Shown piece by piece: positions 1 to 7,281 of a stretch of 9,997 bases of DNA; positions within the stretch are counted from its first letter, which is position 1; the number at the start of each line of letters is the position of its first letter. Made by a program: the position numbers and the translations under genes. Source of the stretch: an uncultured Chryseolinea sp. (lineage in GTDB: Bacteria > Bacteroidota > Bacteroidia > Cytophagales > Cyclobacteriaceae); NCBI GenBank assembly GCA_946478915.1, contig CAMLER010000136.1, positions 1 through 9,997 on the forward strand, given 5' to 3'. The notes beneath the pieces are model-generated. The model was not told the origin of the DNA, searched no databases, and was given only the letters and a program-made list of their open reading frames with translations.

Positions 1-549
1 CTTGAAGACTACATCACCATCTACCATATCGAGCTGATGAATATCATCATCATTGTAACAGGTTCGATTGTGGGTATCGCCTATATCACTGAGTTGTTTA
101 TCGCGTGGTACTCAGGCGTTGAGTATGAAGGGTATGCATTCTACAACCGCGTTCAGGGTCCGTACGCATGGGCCTACTGGTCGATGATGACTTGTAATGT
201 TATTTCACCGCAGCTGTTCTGGATCAAGAAGATCAGAACCAGCATCGTTGCAACCTTCGTGCTTTCAATTATTGTGAATATAGGAATGTGGTTCGAGCGC
301 TTTGTGATCATTGTTACATCGCTGCATCGCGACTACGTACCTTCGAGTTGGACAATGTTTCATCCGACCATGTATGACATCGGTGAATACCTGTTTACAT
401 TCGGATTTTTCTTTGCAGCGTTCCTGTTGTTTGCCAAATTCTTCCCGGTGATCAACATGGCCGAAGTAAAAAGTATTGTTAAATCAGACTCTGAAAAAAC
501 TACAAGCGATAGCGCTCACCACCACGTGAACGTAAGCTCAAAACCATAA
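1..549 (+). CDS. actC: ActC, NrfD-like quinol-binding membrane subunit of Alternative Complex III (5' end missing)
   Basis: The reading frame is open from base 1, so this is the C-terminal 182 residues of a protein whose start lies upstream. ActC is one of two large NrfD-type membrane subunits of ACIII and is held to form a quinol oxidation site. About four membrane helices are visible, near fragment residues 13-38, 56-76, 82-108 and 127-152. Between the last two lies a conserved ActC stretch containing MWFERFVIIVTSLHRD, which is why I call ActC rather than another NrfD protein. The tail is polar and holds HHH near the end. The gene closes with tandem stops (TAATAA), and actD starts 4 bases after the first stop, so the two are surely cotranscribed. 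The order actC-actD-actE-actF downstream confirms the call. actA and actB should lie immediately upstream. Confidence 0.94.
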   Translation, partial: LEDYITIYHIELMNIIIIVTGSIVGIAYITELFIAWYSGVEYEGYAFYNRVQGPYAWAYWSMMTCNVISPQLFWIKKIRTSIVATFVLSIIVNIGMWFERFVIIVTSLHRDYVPSSWTMFHPTMYDIGEYLFTFGFFFAAFLLFAKFFPVINMAEVKSIVKSDSEKTTSDSAHHHVNVSSKP

Positions 550-553
550 TAAA

Positions 554-1084
554 ATGGACGCAGATAAAAACTTTTTGGTAGGCGTATTTGATGACGAGGT
601 TCTCGTGCTTAACGGCGTACGAAAAGTAAGAGAAAACGGAGTAAAGATACACGAGGTGTTTTCTCCTTTCCCGGTTCACGGGCTGGATCAGGAGTTGGGA
701 TACAAACGTACCCGCCTGCCCGTTGCAGCATTTTTGTTTGGATTACTGGGTACATCTCTCGCGTTGATCATGCAAATGTGGATGCTCGGCGTTGATTGGC
801 CTATGATTATCGGTGGCAAGAATTTTATCTCGCTGCCTCCCTTCATTCCGGTGACATTTGAGCTCACGGTGTTGCTTGCGTCTTTGGGAATGGTAGGTAC
901 TTTTCTTATTGTTAGCGGACTTAAGCCCTACGCATGGCCGCGGCAATTCGATTTGCGCAGCACCGAAGACAAACACATTATGGCGATAGACCTTGCGCTG
1001 AACAAAGGGAAAACAAAAGATGAAATAGCCAGCATTTTAAAAGGCGCTGGTGCATCGGAAGTGAATGAAAAGAATTTTGACTAA
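554..1084 (+). CDS. actD: ActD, DUF3341 membrane subunit of Alternative Complex III
   Basis: This 176-residue protein belongs to the DUF3341 family, the small membrane subunit ActD of ACIII. It has a soluble N-terminal part (about residues 1-52), two membrane helices (about 55-78 and 98-122) and a short soluble C-terminus. The connecting loop and second helix hold the family signature, with IIGGKN, then PPFIPVTFELTVL at residues 95-107. Known ActD proteins pack two helices beside ActC and have no cofactor, so the role is structural or possibly in proton transfer. It starts 4 bases after actC and ends 16 bases before actE. No strong Shine-Dalgarno site precedes the start, as is usual in Bacteroidota. 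The length is normal for the family and nothing looks broken. Confidence 0.93.
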   Translation: MDADKNFLVGVFDDEVLVLNGVRKVRENGVKIHEVFSPFPVHGLDQELGYKRTRLPVAAFLFGLLGTSLALIMQMWMLGVDWPMIIGGKNFISLPPFIPVTFELTVLLASLGMVGTFLIVSGLKPYAWPRQFDLRSTEDKHIMAIDLALNKGKTKDEIASILKGAGASEVNEKNFD

Positions 1085-1086
1085 TC

Positions 1087-1092
1087 AGAGGA
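1087..1092 (+). promoter_or_regulatory. Ribosome binding site that decides the actE start
   Basis: AGAGGA lies 8 bases upstream of the ATG at 1101. It supports that start over the in-frame ATG at 1065, which lies inside actD and would put 12 extra residues before the signal peptide. Confidence 0.6.
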
Positions 1093-1100
1093 TATCAATT

Positions 1101-1766
1101 ATGCGCATTGCAACAAACATATTCCTGGCATTAATAACTACTGTACTGCTTGCTTCCTGTGGCGCAAGCGGTGACCGACAGGGTACAGAGTATGCGCCGA
1201 ATATGTATCATTCGGTACCTTATGATCCCTATACCCAGATCACCGACAAGGATGCGGGTCGTTGGTTGACCTCGATTGAATACGGTGATGGTCACGCCGA
1301 GTTCTACAACTCAAACCAGTGGAATCCTCACGCAATGAATATGCGCATGCCTCCGGCGAATACGGTGAGCAGAAACCACAACGGCTGGCTTCCATATCGC
1401 GTCGAAAAGGATGATCTTGTGAAAGCGGCGACCATCAAAAATCCGCTTGACTCTTCGGCAGCCATGATTGCGGGCGGGAAGGTATTATACGACATATATT
1501 GTGAGCATTGCCATGGTGCCACCGGAACCGGTGATGGCAAAGTGGCTGCTGGTGTTACAGTCGAAGAGCCCGGTCGCGGACAAGTTCAAAAAGGTACTTA
1601 CAATGGTGTGGCGAATCTAAAGGGCGACGCACTAAAGAATATTAGCGAAGGCCATATTTTTCACGTGATCACTTACGGTAAAGGATTGATGTGGCCGCAT
1701 GGTTCGCAGATCACAGCGGAGGATCGGTGGAAGATCGCGAAGTATGTGAAGACGCTTCAGAAGTAA
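1101..1766 (+). CDS. actE: ActE, monoheme cytochrome c lipoprotein of Alternative Complex III
   Basis: This 221-residue protein is the monoheme cytochrome c subunit of ACIII. It begins with a lipoprotein signal peptide whose hydrophobic core ends in the lipobox LASC, so Cys20 should be lipidated and the protein anchored on the outer face of the inner membrane. The heme c site is CEHCH (Cys134, Cys137, His138). Met197 in GLMWPHG is the likely sixth heme ligand, and the C-terminal helix follows. The N-terminal half carries segments usual in ActE, such as MYHSVPYDPYTQ and MRMPPANTVSRN. In the Flavobacterium johnsoniae ACIII-aa3 supercomplex this subunit is placed to hand electrons to CuA of the oxidase, and coxB lies two genes downstream here. 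I chose the start at 1101, not the longer in-frame start at 1065, because of the signal peptide and the AGAGGA site. Confidence 0.94.
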   Translation: MRIATNIFLALITTVLLASCGASGDRQGTEYAPNMYHSVPYDPYTQITDKDAGRWLTSIEYGDGHAEFYNSNQWNPHAMNMRMPPANTVSRNHNGWLPYRVEKDDLVKAATIKNPLDSSAAMIAGGKVLYDIYCEHCHGATGTGDGKVAAGVTVEEPGRGQVQKGTYNGVANLKGDALKNISEGHIFHVITYGKGLMWPHGSQITAEDRWKIAKYVKTLQK

Positions 1767-1806
1767 GGAAACGAAAGACAACCGATAAACGGATAACGAT
1801 ATAACA

Positions 1807-3201
1807 ATGGCTCATCAAGTCGTAATTACGGACGAAAATTATGTGTACAGGGCGGAGACCAGGAAAAAGCTCTTTATCCTTCTTGGTGTAGGCGTCGCGC
1901 TGTTTATCATCGGCGTTCTCTTGGCAATGTCATCAGGTGGTCATCACGAAGCTGGAAGTGGTGGACATGCCGCTGTTCAGTCAGCCGATCTTGTCGCCAG
2001 TGCACAACAGCACGCGGCAACCAGTCAGGCGGGTGTTGAGGATGCAGGCCATGGAGAGGGCAAGCCTGCATGGCTAAAACGTATTGTTACTTCGTTGTGG
2101 ATGAACAATGTATTCTTTGCTGGCATAGGGATCATCGGATTGTTTTTTGTAGCCATCCAATACGCAGCACAAGCCGGTTGGTCTGTAGGTGTAAAAAGAA
2201 TAGGCCTTGCAATGGGAACCTGGATTCCTATCGCCGGAATATTGATGCTTTTGCTTTGGGCATTGACCAACCATGATATCTTTCATTGGACACACAGCTA
2301 TCTCTACGGAGAAACACTGACCAACGGCGCGGTAAATCCAACGTATGATCCTATCATCAGCAAGAAAGGACCTTTCTTTTTCTGGCCCCTTGCCGGCGGG
2401 ACATTCCCAGTGTTCTTCCTGCTCCGCATGGTTCTGTTTTTTGGCGTTTGGTACTGGTTCTTCATTATGATCCGCAAAAATATGCTAGCTGAAGATCTGG
2501 AGTCGAGCACTTCGTTCTGGCATAAGAATGTCGTTTTGTCAACCTTGTTCCTCATATTTTTTGGAATCAGTTCTTCGATCGCTGCCTGGGATTGGGTAAT
2601 GAGCATTGACACGCACTGGTTTAGTACTATGTTCGGTTGGTATGTTTTCGCCAGCTGGTGGGTAACCGGACTCGCTGTTATTACTATCGTGGCGGTGTAT
2701 TTAAAAGAAGCGGGATATTTGAAGATTGTCAATTCGAACCACTTGCACGATTTGGGCAAATTCATGTTCGCATTCTCAATCTTCTGGACCTACATCTGGT
2801 TTAGCCAGTTCCTTCTCATCTATTACGCTCATATTCCTGAAGAAACCATTTACTTCGTTGAAAGGATGAAGACCAGTCCCTACAGCTGGATATTTTATCT
2901 TTCACTGATATTGAATTTTGTTCTGCCATTTTTGTTACTGATGACAAGGGATGCTAAACGTCAGATGTCGATGCTGAAGGTTGTTTGTCCCATCATCATC
3001 GTAGGCCATTGGTTTGATTTCTTCAACATGGTAACGCCAGGTGTAATGAAAGAACAGGGAGGTGTCGGTTTTATTGAAATCGGATTAGCATTCATTTTTA
3101 TGGCCGCATTTCTTTTGGTCGTCCTCCCCAACTTGGCAAAAATGCCTTTGTTCGGCAAGAATGACCCAATGCTTCAGGAAAGTCTTCATCACCACATTTA
3201 A
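1807..3201 (+). CDS. actF: ActF, second NrfD-like membrane subunit of Alternative Complex III
   Basis: This 464-residue protein is ActF, the paralogue of ActC in ACIII, with about ten membrane helices. The first spans roughly residues 21-41. The others begin near 97, 131, 192, 242, 275, 316, 360, 388 and 424. Conserved ActF stretches are visible: AAWDWVMSIDTHWFS near residue 259 and HDLGKFMFAFSIFW near 314, the latter followed by AHIPEET. Whether ActF binds quinol itself is less clear than for ActC; it is usually taken to help carry protons. A polar linker of about 55 residues after helix 1 is rich in Gly, Ala and His (His46, 47, 54, 69 and 82), and the protein ends in HHHI. It follows actE after a 40-base gap with no visible signal, and coxB starts 18 bases after its stop. 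Confidence 0.93.
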   Translation: MAHQVVITDENYVYRAETRKKLFILLGVGVALFIIGVLLAMSSGGHHEAGSGGHAAVQSADLVASAQQHAATSQAGVEDAGHGEGKPAWLKRIVTSLWMNNVFFAGIGIIGLFFVAIQYAAQAGWSVGVKRIGLAMGTWIPIAGILMLLLWALTNHDIFHWTHSYLYGETLTNGAVNPTYDPIISKKGPFFFWPLAGGTFPVFFLLRMVLFFGVWYWFFIMIRKNMLAEDLESSTSFWHKNVVLSTLFLIFFGISSSIAAWDWVMSIDTHWFSTMFGWYVFASWWVTGLAVITIVAVYLKEAGYLKIVNSNHLHDLGKFMFAFSIFWTYIWFSQFLLIYYAHIPEETIYFVERMKTSPYSWIFYLSLILNFVLPFLLLMTRDAKRQMSMLKVVCPIIIVGHWFDFFNMVTPGVMKEQGGVGFIEIGLAFIFMAAFLLVVLPNLAKMPLFGKNDPMLQESLHHHI

Positions 3202-3219
3202 TCTTATAGAAAAACTGAT

Positions 3220-4293
3220 ATGATGAGTTTGATAATAGTCCTTGGTGTAGTTCTGATCCTGGCGATCCTGTATATGATTTTCAGGGTTAGTAGCCTGATC
3301 ACGATCGCGAAAGGTAAAAGGGATGAAAAGCCGGGAACTGCGAACCAGGTAAATGCTGCACTGTTCATCGTATTTATGGTCCTTGGTCTTGGTCTGTTTT
3401 TCTGGTATTCGATCGTATACTTCGACAGCTATAATTTGCCTGTTGCTTCCGAGCATGGAAGCTGGACGGATACGCTGTTTTGGATAACGATGGCTATATC
3501 CGTAGCAGCATTTGTAATCATCAGTATCGTGATGTTTGTGTTTATTTACAAGTATCAATATCGCGAAGGTCGAAAAGCAAAATACTATCCCGATAACCAT
3601 TACCTGGAATTATCCTGGACAATCATTCCGGCTGTTGTTCTTGCGATTTTGATTTTCACAGGTTTGCGCGCCTGGAATGATATCACAGCCCCGGCTTCGG
3701 AAGAGGCTGAACTTATAGAAGTTATTGGCCAGCAGTTTGCGTGGACCGCTCGTTATCCCGGCGTGAAAGATGGTGCCCTGGGAAAAAACAACTATAAGCT
3801 CATCGATGACGTGAATGAATTTGGTCTCGATCTTAGTGATAAGAATTCGTTTGATGATTTCAAATCGCTCGAGCTGCATTTGCCGGTGAACAAAGAAATA
3901 TTATTAAAGATACGCGCCAAAGATGTATTGCATAGCGTATTCCTGCCTCATTTTCGGGTAAAAATGGATGCTGTGCCCGGTATGCCGACCCAATTCAAAT
4001 TTATTGTAACGAAGACAACACAGCAGATGCGCGATGAAACGGGCAACCCGAATTTCAACTATGAGCTGGCGTGCACAGAAATTTGTGGGCGAGGCCATTT
4101 TTCTATGAAGATGGCTGTTGTCGTTGAAGAAGAAGCAGCATACGAACGATGGAAGGCTTCCCAGGAAGCCTGGTTGAAACAGAACCCTGACTACCTTGAC
4201 AAGGTACCCCAAGCGTTGAGAGAGGCCGCAATGATCAATGCAGGATTGCAGCAAGATCCTGGATCAACAGTGGCAGAGGCAATTGATCAGTAG
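3220..4293 (+). CDS. coxB: Cytochrome c oxidase subunit II with CuA domain
   Basis: This 357-residue protein is subunit II, the electron entry point of the aa3 oxidase. The two canonical membrane helices lie near residues 84-111 and 130-150. The CuA domain outside the membrane follows, and all ligands are present: His238, Cys285, Glu287 (backbone ligand; its side chain also serves the Mg site), Cys289, His293 and Met296. Trp175 in QFAWTARYP fits the aromatic position linked to electron entry. An insertion near residues 184-214 separates that strand from the next one. Two more hydrophobic helices precede the canonical pair, near residues 3-21 and 46-67. The domain is followed by about 60 mostly polar residues without any CxxCH, so this is not a caa3 fusion and electrons must come from a separate cytochrome, most simply ActE. 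An ATG at 3223 is an equally possible start. Confidence 0.96.
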   Translation: MMSLIIVLGVVLILAILYMIFRVSSLITIAKGKRDEKPGTANQVNAALFIVFMVLGLGLFFWYSIVYFDSYNLPVASEHGSWTDTLFWITMAISVAAFVIISIVMFVFIYKYQYREGRKAKYYPDNHYLELSWTIIPAVVLAILIFTGLRAWNDITAPASEEAELIEVIGQQFAWTARYPGVKDGALGKNNYKLIDDVNEFGLDLSDKNSFDDFKSLELHLPVNKEILLKIRAKDVLHSVFLPHFRVKMDAVPGMPTQFKFIVTKTTQQMRDETGNPNFNYELACTEICGRGHFSMKMAVVVEEEAAYERWKASQEAWLKQNPDYLDKVPQALREAAMINAGLQQDPGSTVAEAIDQ

Positions 4294-4314
4294 CATTAAA
4301 GATTACTAACCGAC

Positions 4315-6198
4315 ATGGCAACGACCGACATACACATTCACCCCGACGTTCACCATCACGATGACCATGAGCATGAGCATCATGAAGGGAATTTTTGGAC
4401 AAAATATATTTTCAGCGAGGACCATAAAGTAATTGGTAAACAATTCATGATCACGGGTATTTTATGGGCCCTGATCGGTGGTATCCTCTCTGTGATCTTC
4501 CGCCTGCAGTTGGGTTTTCCCAATATGAATCTTGAATGGCTTCAGCCAATTCTTGGAACTTGGATTACACCCGAAGGCAAACTCGATCCTGAATTTTACC
4601 TTGCGCTTGTGACCATGCACGGTACTATCATGGTGTTTTTTGTGCTTACAGCAGGATTGACTGGCACCTTTGCCAATTTCCTCATTCCTCTGCAAATCGG
4701 TGCGCGCGATATGGCCTCCGGCTTTTTGAATATGCTTTCGTACTGGTTCTTTTTTGTTTCCAGTGTAATCATGTTTACGTCATTGTTCCTCTCCACCGGT
4801 CCTGCTTCGGGAGGATGGACCATATACCCTCCGTTGAGTGCTTTGCCTGAAGCTATCAAAGGCTCTGGCCTCGGAATGACGCTGTGGCTGGTATCCATGG
4901 CGTTGTTTATCGTGAGCTCTCTGCTTGGCGGTATCAATTATATTGCTACCATTATCAACCTGCGCACCAAAGGCATGTCGTTTACGAAAATGCCTCTTAC
5001 CATCTGGGCAATTTTCTTTACAGCAATCATTGGTCTGCTTTCTTTCCCAGTATTATTCGCAGCGGTGCTTTTGTTGATTTTCGACCGGAGTTTTGGGACG
5101 AGCTTTTACTTGTCTGACATTTATATTGGCGGTGAAGCGTTAGCGCACGATGGGGGAAGTCCGATTCTGTTTCAGCATTTGTTCTGGTTCCTGGGGCACC
5201 CGGAAGTATATATCGTAATTCTTCCTGCGCTTGGATTGACTTCCGAAATTATTGCTACGAATGCACGCAAACCGATTTTTGGTTATAAAGCGATGATCGG
5301 GTCGTTGCTTTTCATCGCGATCTTGTCATTCGTAGTCTGGGCACATCATATGTTTGTTACGGGAATGAATCCGTTCCTCGGATCGATCTTTATGCTTTTG
5401 ACCCTTATCATTGCAGTCCCGTCTGCAGTGAAAATATTTAACTATGTTACAACCCTCTGGCAAGGTAATATTCGGTTTACGCCTGGAATGTTATTCGCTA
5501 TTGGGATGGTTTCATACTTTCTTTCGGGCGGTATCACCGGTATATTCGTCGGAAATGCCGCGATCGATATTCAACTACACGATACCTATTTCATTGTTGC
5601 ACACTTTCACCTTGTGATGGGTAGCGCGGCATTCTTCGGAATGTTGGCTGGTATTTATCACTGGTTTCCCAAGATGTTCGGCAGGATGATGAACAACACC
5701 CTTGGGTCGATACATTTCTGGTTGACATTTGTTGGTGTATACATGGTGTTCTTCCCTATGCACTATATTGGGATTGCCGGATTTCCAAGACGTTATTATT
5801 CCTGGACGAATTTTGAAACCTTCAGCGGTTTTACAGATTTGAACATGCTTGTGAGTACTGCGGCAATTCTAACGCTTGCTGCACAGTTCATTTTCCTCTT
5901 TAACTTTTTCTACAGCATGTTCAGAGGACGTCTTGCTCCAGCCAATCCGTGGGGTTCCACCACGCTTGAATGGACCACGCCACGAAATCCGGGCCACGGA
6001 AACTGGGTGGGTGAAATTCCCTCCGTATATCGCTGGCCATATGACTACAGCAAGCCGGGTTCGAAAGAAGATTATATTCCTCAACATATTCCATTCTCTG
6101 AAACTCCCGAATCTAATCTGCCAAGCGAGAACGAGTTGATAAAACTCGAGACATCAAACGGCGACGGAAAAATTGTTGTTGAAGGGAATAAGCACTAG
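4315..6198 (+). CDS. coxA: Cytochrome c oxidase subunit I, A-type, aa3 catalytic subunit
   Basis: This 627-residue protein is the catalytic subunit that reduces O2 to water and pumps protons. The metal ligands are all visible: His102 and His432 for heme a, His430 for heme a3, and His295, His344 and His345 for CuB. Tyr299 in HPEVY is the residue that cross-links to His295. Glu297 in that motif marks subtype A1. The D-channel residues Asn121, Asp132 and Asn139 are kept, although the usual PRxNN context reads SGFLNM. The K-channel lysine is Lys373, with Ser at the usual Thr position. His422-Asp423 provide the Mg site, and PRRY holds the heme propionate arginines. The N-terminus has nine histidines in its first 23 residues, before the conserved SEDHKVIG that leads into helix 1. 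A polar tail of about 90 residues follows helix 12. It starts 21 bases after coxB. Confidence 0.98.
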   Translation: MATTDIHIHPDVHHHDDHEHEHHEGNFWTKYIFSEDHKVIGKQFMITGILWALIGGILSVIFRLQLGFPNMNLEWLQPILGTWITPEGKLDPEFYLALVTMHGTIMVFFVLTAGLTGTFANFLIPLQIGARDMASGFLNMLSYWFFFVSSVIMFTSLFLSTGPASGGWTIYPPLSALPEAIKGSGLGMTLWLVSMALFIVSSLLGGINYIATIINLRTKGMSFTKMPLTIWAIFFTAIIGLLSFPVLFAAVLLLIFDRSFGTSFYLSDIYIGGEALAHDGGSPILFQHLFWFLGHPEVYIVILPALGLTSEIIATNARKPIFGYKAMIGSLLFIAILSFVVWAHHMFVTGMNPFLGSIFMLLTLIIAVPSAVKIFNYVTTLWQGNIRFTPGMLFAIGMVSYFLSGGITGIFVGNAAIDIQLHDTYFIVAHFHLVMGSAAFFGMLAGIYHWFPKMFGRMMNNTLGSIHFWLTFVGVYMVFFPMHYIGIAGFPRRYYSWTNFETFSGFTDLNMLVSTAAILTLAAQFIFLFNFFYSMFRGRLAPANPWGSTTLEWTTPRNPGHGNWVGEIPSVYRWPYDYSKPGSKEDYIPQHIPFSETPESNLPSENELIKLETSNGDGKIVVEGNKH

Positions 6199-6211
6199 AG
6201 CTCCTGACAAG

Positions 6212-6238
6212 GGTGAGGTTCTATTGATGAACCTCACC
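6212..6238 (+). other. Intergenic hairpin between coxA and ctaA
   Basis: A perfect 10-bp inverted repeat, GGTGAGGTTC at 6212-6221 and GAACCTCACC at 6229-6238, encloses a 7-base loop. It sits 14 bases after the coxA stop in the largest gene gap of the window (6199-6270). No run of T follows, so it is not a standard rho-independent terminator. It could partly end or slow transcription, protect the 3' end of a processed act-cox message, or be a protein binding site. The structure is certain as sequence; its function is not shown. Confidence 0.6.
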
Positions 6239-6270
6239 ATCTCATAATAATGGCCTAATCAGCATATCAG

Positions 6271-7281
6271 ATGCGTTCATTTAGAAGGCTCACCATATCC
6301 ACACTGATTGCTGTATATGTCCTTATTCTGGTGGGAGGAATTGTAAGGAGTACTGGGTCAGGTATGGGATGCCCGGACTGGCCAAAATGCTTCGGACAAT
6401 GGATTCCTCCAACGTCAGTTTCTGATCTCCCCTCGAATTACAAAGAGATATATGCGGCACATCGCGAAAAAAAGAACATCCGGTTTGCGAAGTATCTTAC
6501 AACGCTTGGGATGAAGGAAACCGGTGACCGTATCCTTAACGATCCAAACGTACTTCAGGAAGGTGATTTTAACCCTACCAAAACTTTGATTGAATATATC
6601 AATCGAGTTGTTGGCGTAATCATTGGCTTTCTGATTTTCGCTGTCTTTGTAGTGTCGCTTCGGTTCAGAAAAACCGATGTAAAACTCACGATTGTCTCAG
6701 GTTTTACATTTTTGCTGGTGGGATTCCAGGGATGGATAGGGTCCTTTGTTGTATCTACCAACTTAACGCCGTGGACGATTACGGTACACATGTTCCTGGC
6801 ATTAGTTATTGTTGGATTGCTGGTTTACCTGGTCCATCAAAGCACTTACGAGGAAGACATTGAATCATCGCTTGGATTCTGGTGGCTGGTTGCGTGCATG
6901 GGTGTGTTGCTAGTACAGATATTATTAGGCACACAGCTGCGTGAAGCGGTAGATCAGGTGTCGAATTCCTGGCCGAGAAAAGAATGGATCGCAAATATTC
7001 AGGATGAGTTTATTTTACATCGGTCATTTTCCTGGATAGTATTGATTCTACACGTGGGATTAATCGTCAGATTGTACAAAACTGATGGTTCAAAAGCTTT
7101 CGCACTTACCCTAATACTGTTAATTTTGGGAACAATTTTGACAGGTCTTGGCATGGCCTATTTTGATTTCCCAGCGTTCCTGCAGCCATTGCACTTGTTG
7201 GTGGCAACGGTGACGTTTGGAGTACAGTTCGCGTTTTTATTGAGGTTAAACCCGACAGCCGGGACCGTGGTAGTAAAATGA
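6271..7281 (+). CDS. ctaA: Heme A synthase, COX15/CtaA family
   Basis: This 336-residue membrane protein belongs to the COX15/CtaA family, which oxidises the C8 methyl of heme O to a formyl group and so makes heme A for CoxA. About eight helices form two similar halves. The first outer loop holds a cysteine pair, Cys34 and Cys40, in GCPDWPKC, as in the Bacillus subtilis type. That loop is long, reaching to about residue 105. Expected heme-ligand histidines are present at His173 (VHMFLA), His250 (LHRS) and His308 (LHLLVA). The first one, normally the His of ExxHR, is Asn111 in EYINR, while Glu108 and Arg112 are kept. The start at 6271 leaves a normal short N-terminus before helix 1. Its stop overlaps the start of ctaB by 4 bases, so translation is probably coupled. 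A hairpin separates it from coxA. Confidence 0.94.
   Translation: MRSFRRLTISTLIAVYVLILVGGIVRSTGSGMGCPDWPKCFGQWIPPTSVSDLPSNYKEIYAAHREKKNIRFAKYLTTLGMKETGDRILNDPNVLQEGDFNPTKTLIEYINRVVGVIIGFLIFAVFVVSLRFRKTDVKLTIVSGFTFLLVGFQGWIGSFVVSTNLTPWTITVHMFLALVIVGLLVYLVHQSTYEEDIESSLGFWWLVACMGVLLVQILLGTQLREAVDQVSNSWPRKEWIANIQDEFILHRSFSWIVLILHVGLIVRLYKTDGSKAFALTLILLILGTILTGLGMAYFDFPAFLQPLHLLVATVTFGVQFAFLLRLNPTAGTVVVK

Noticed and set aside
1065..1100. Longer actE start at 1065
   Set aside because: It would overlap actD and put 12 polar residues before the lipoprotein signal peptide; the ATG at 1101 has an AGAGGA site and a proper signal peptide.
1767..1806. The 40-base gap between actE and actF as a regulatory region
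   Set aside because: It shows only an A-rich stretch with weak repetition of CGATA/GGATAA; no hairpin, promoter or clear ribosome site could be supported.
2304..2765. A 153-residue minus-strand open frame inside actF
   Set aside because: It lies wholly within a clearly conserved gene, has no recognisable motif, and its composition is that of a reverse-frame shadow of membrane-protein codons.
3085..3600. A 171-residue minus-strand open frame across the actF-coxB junction
   Set aside because: It covers conserved coding sequence of two genes on the other strand; its Lys/His/Gln-rich make-up reflects the complement of hydrophobic codons and no domain can be seen.
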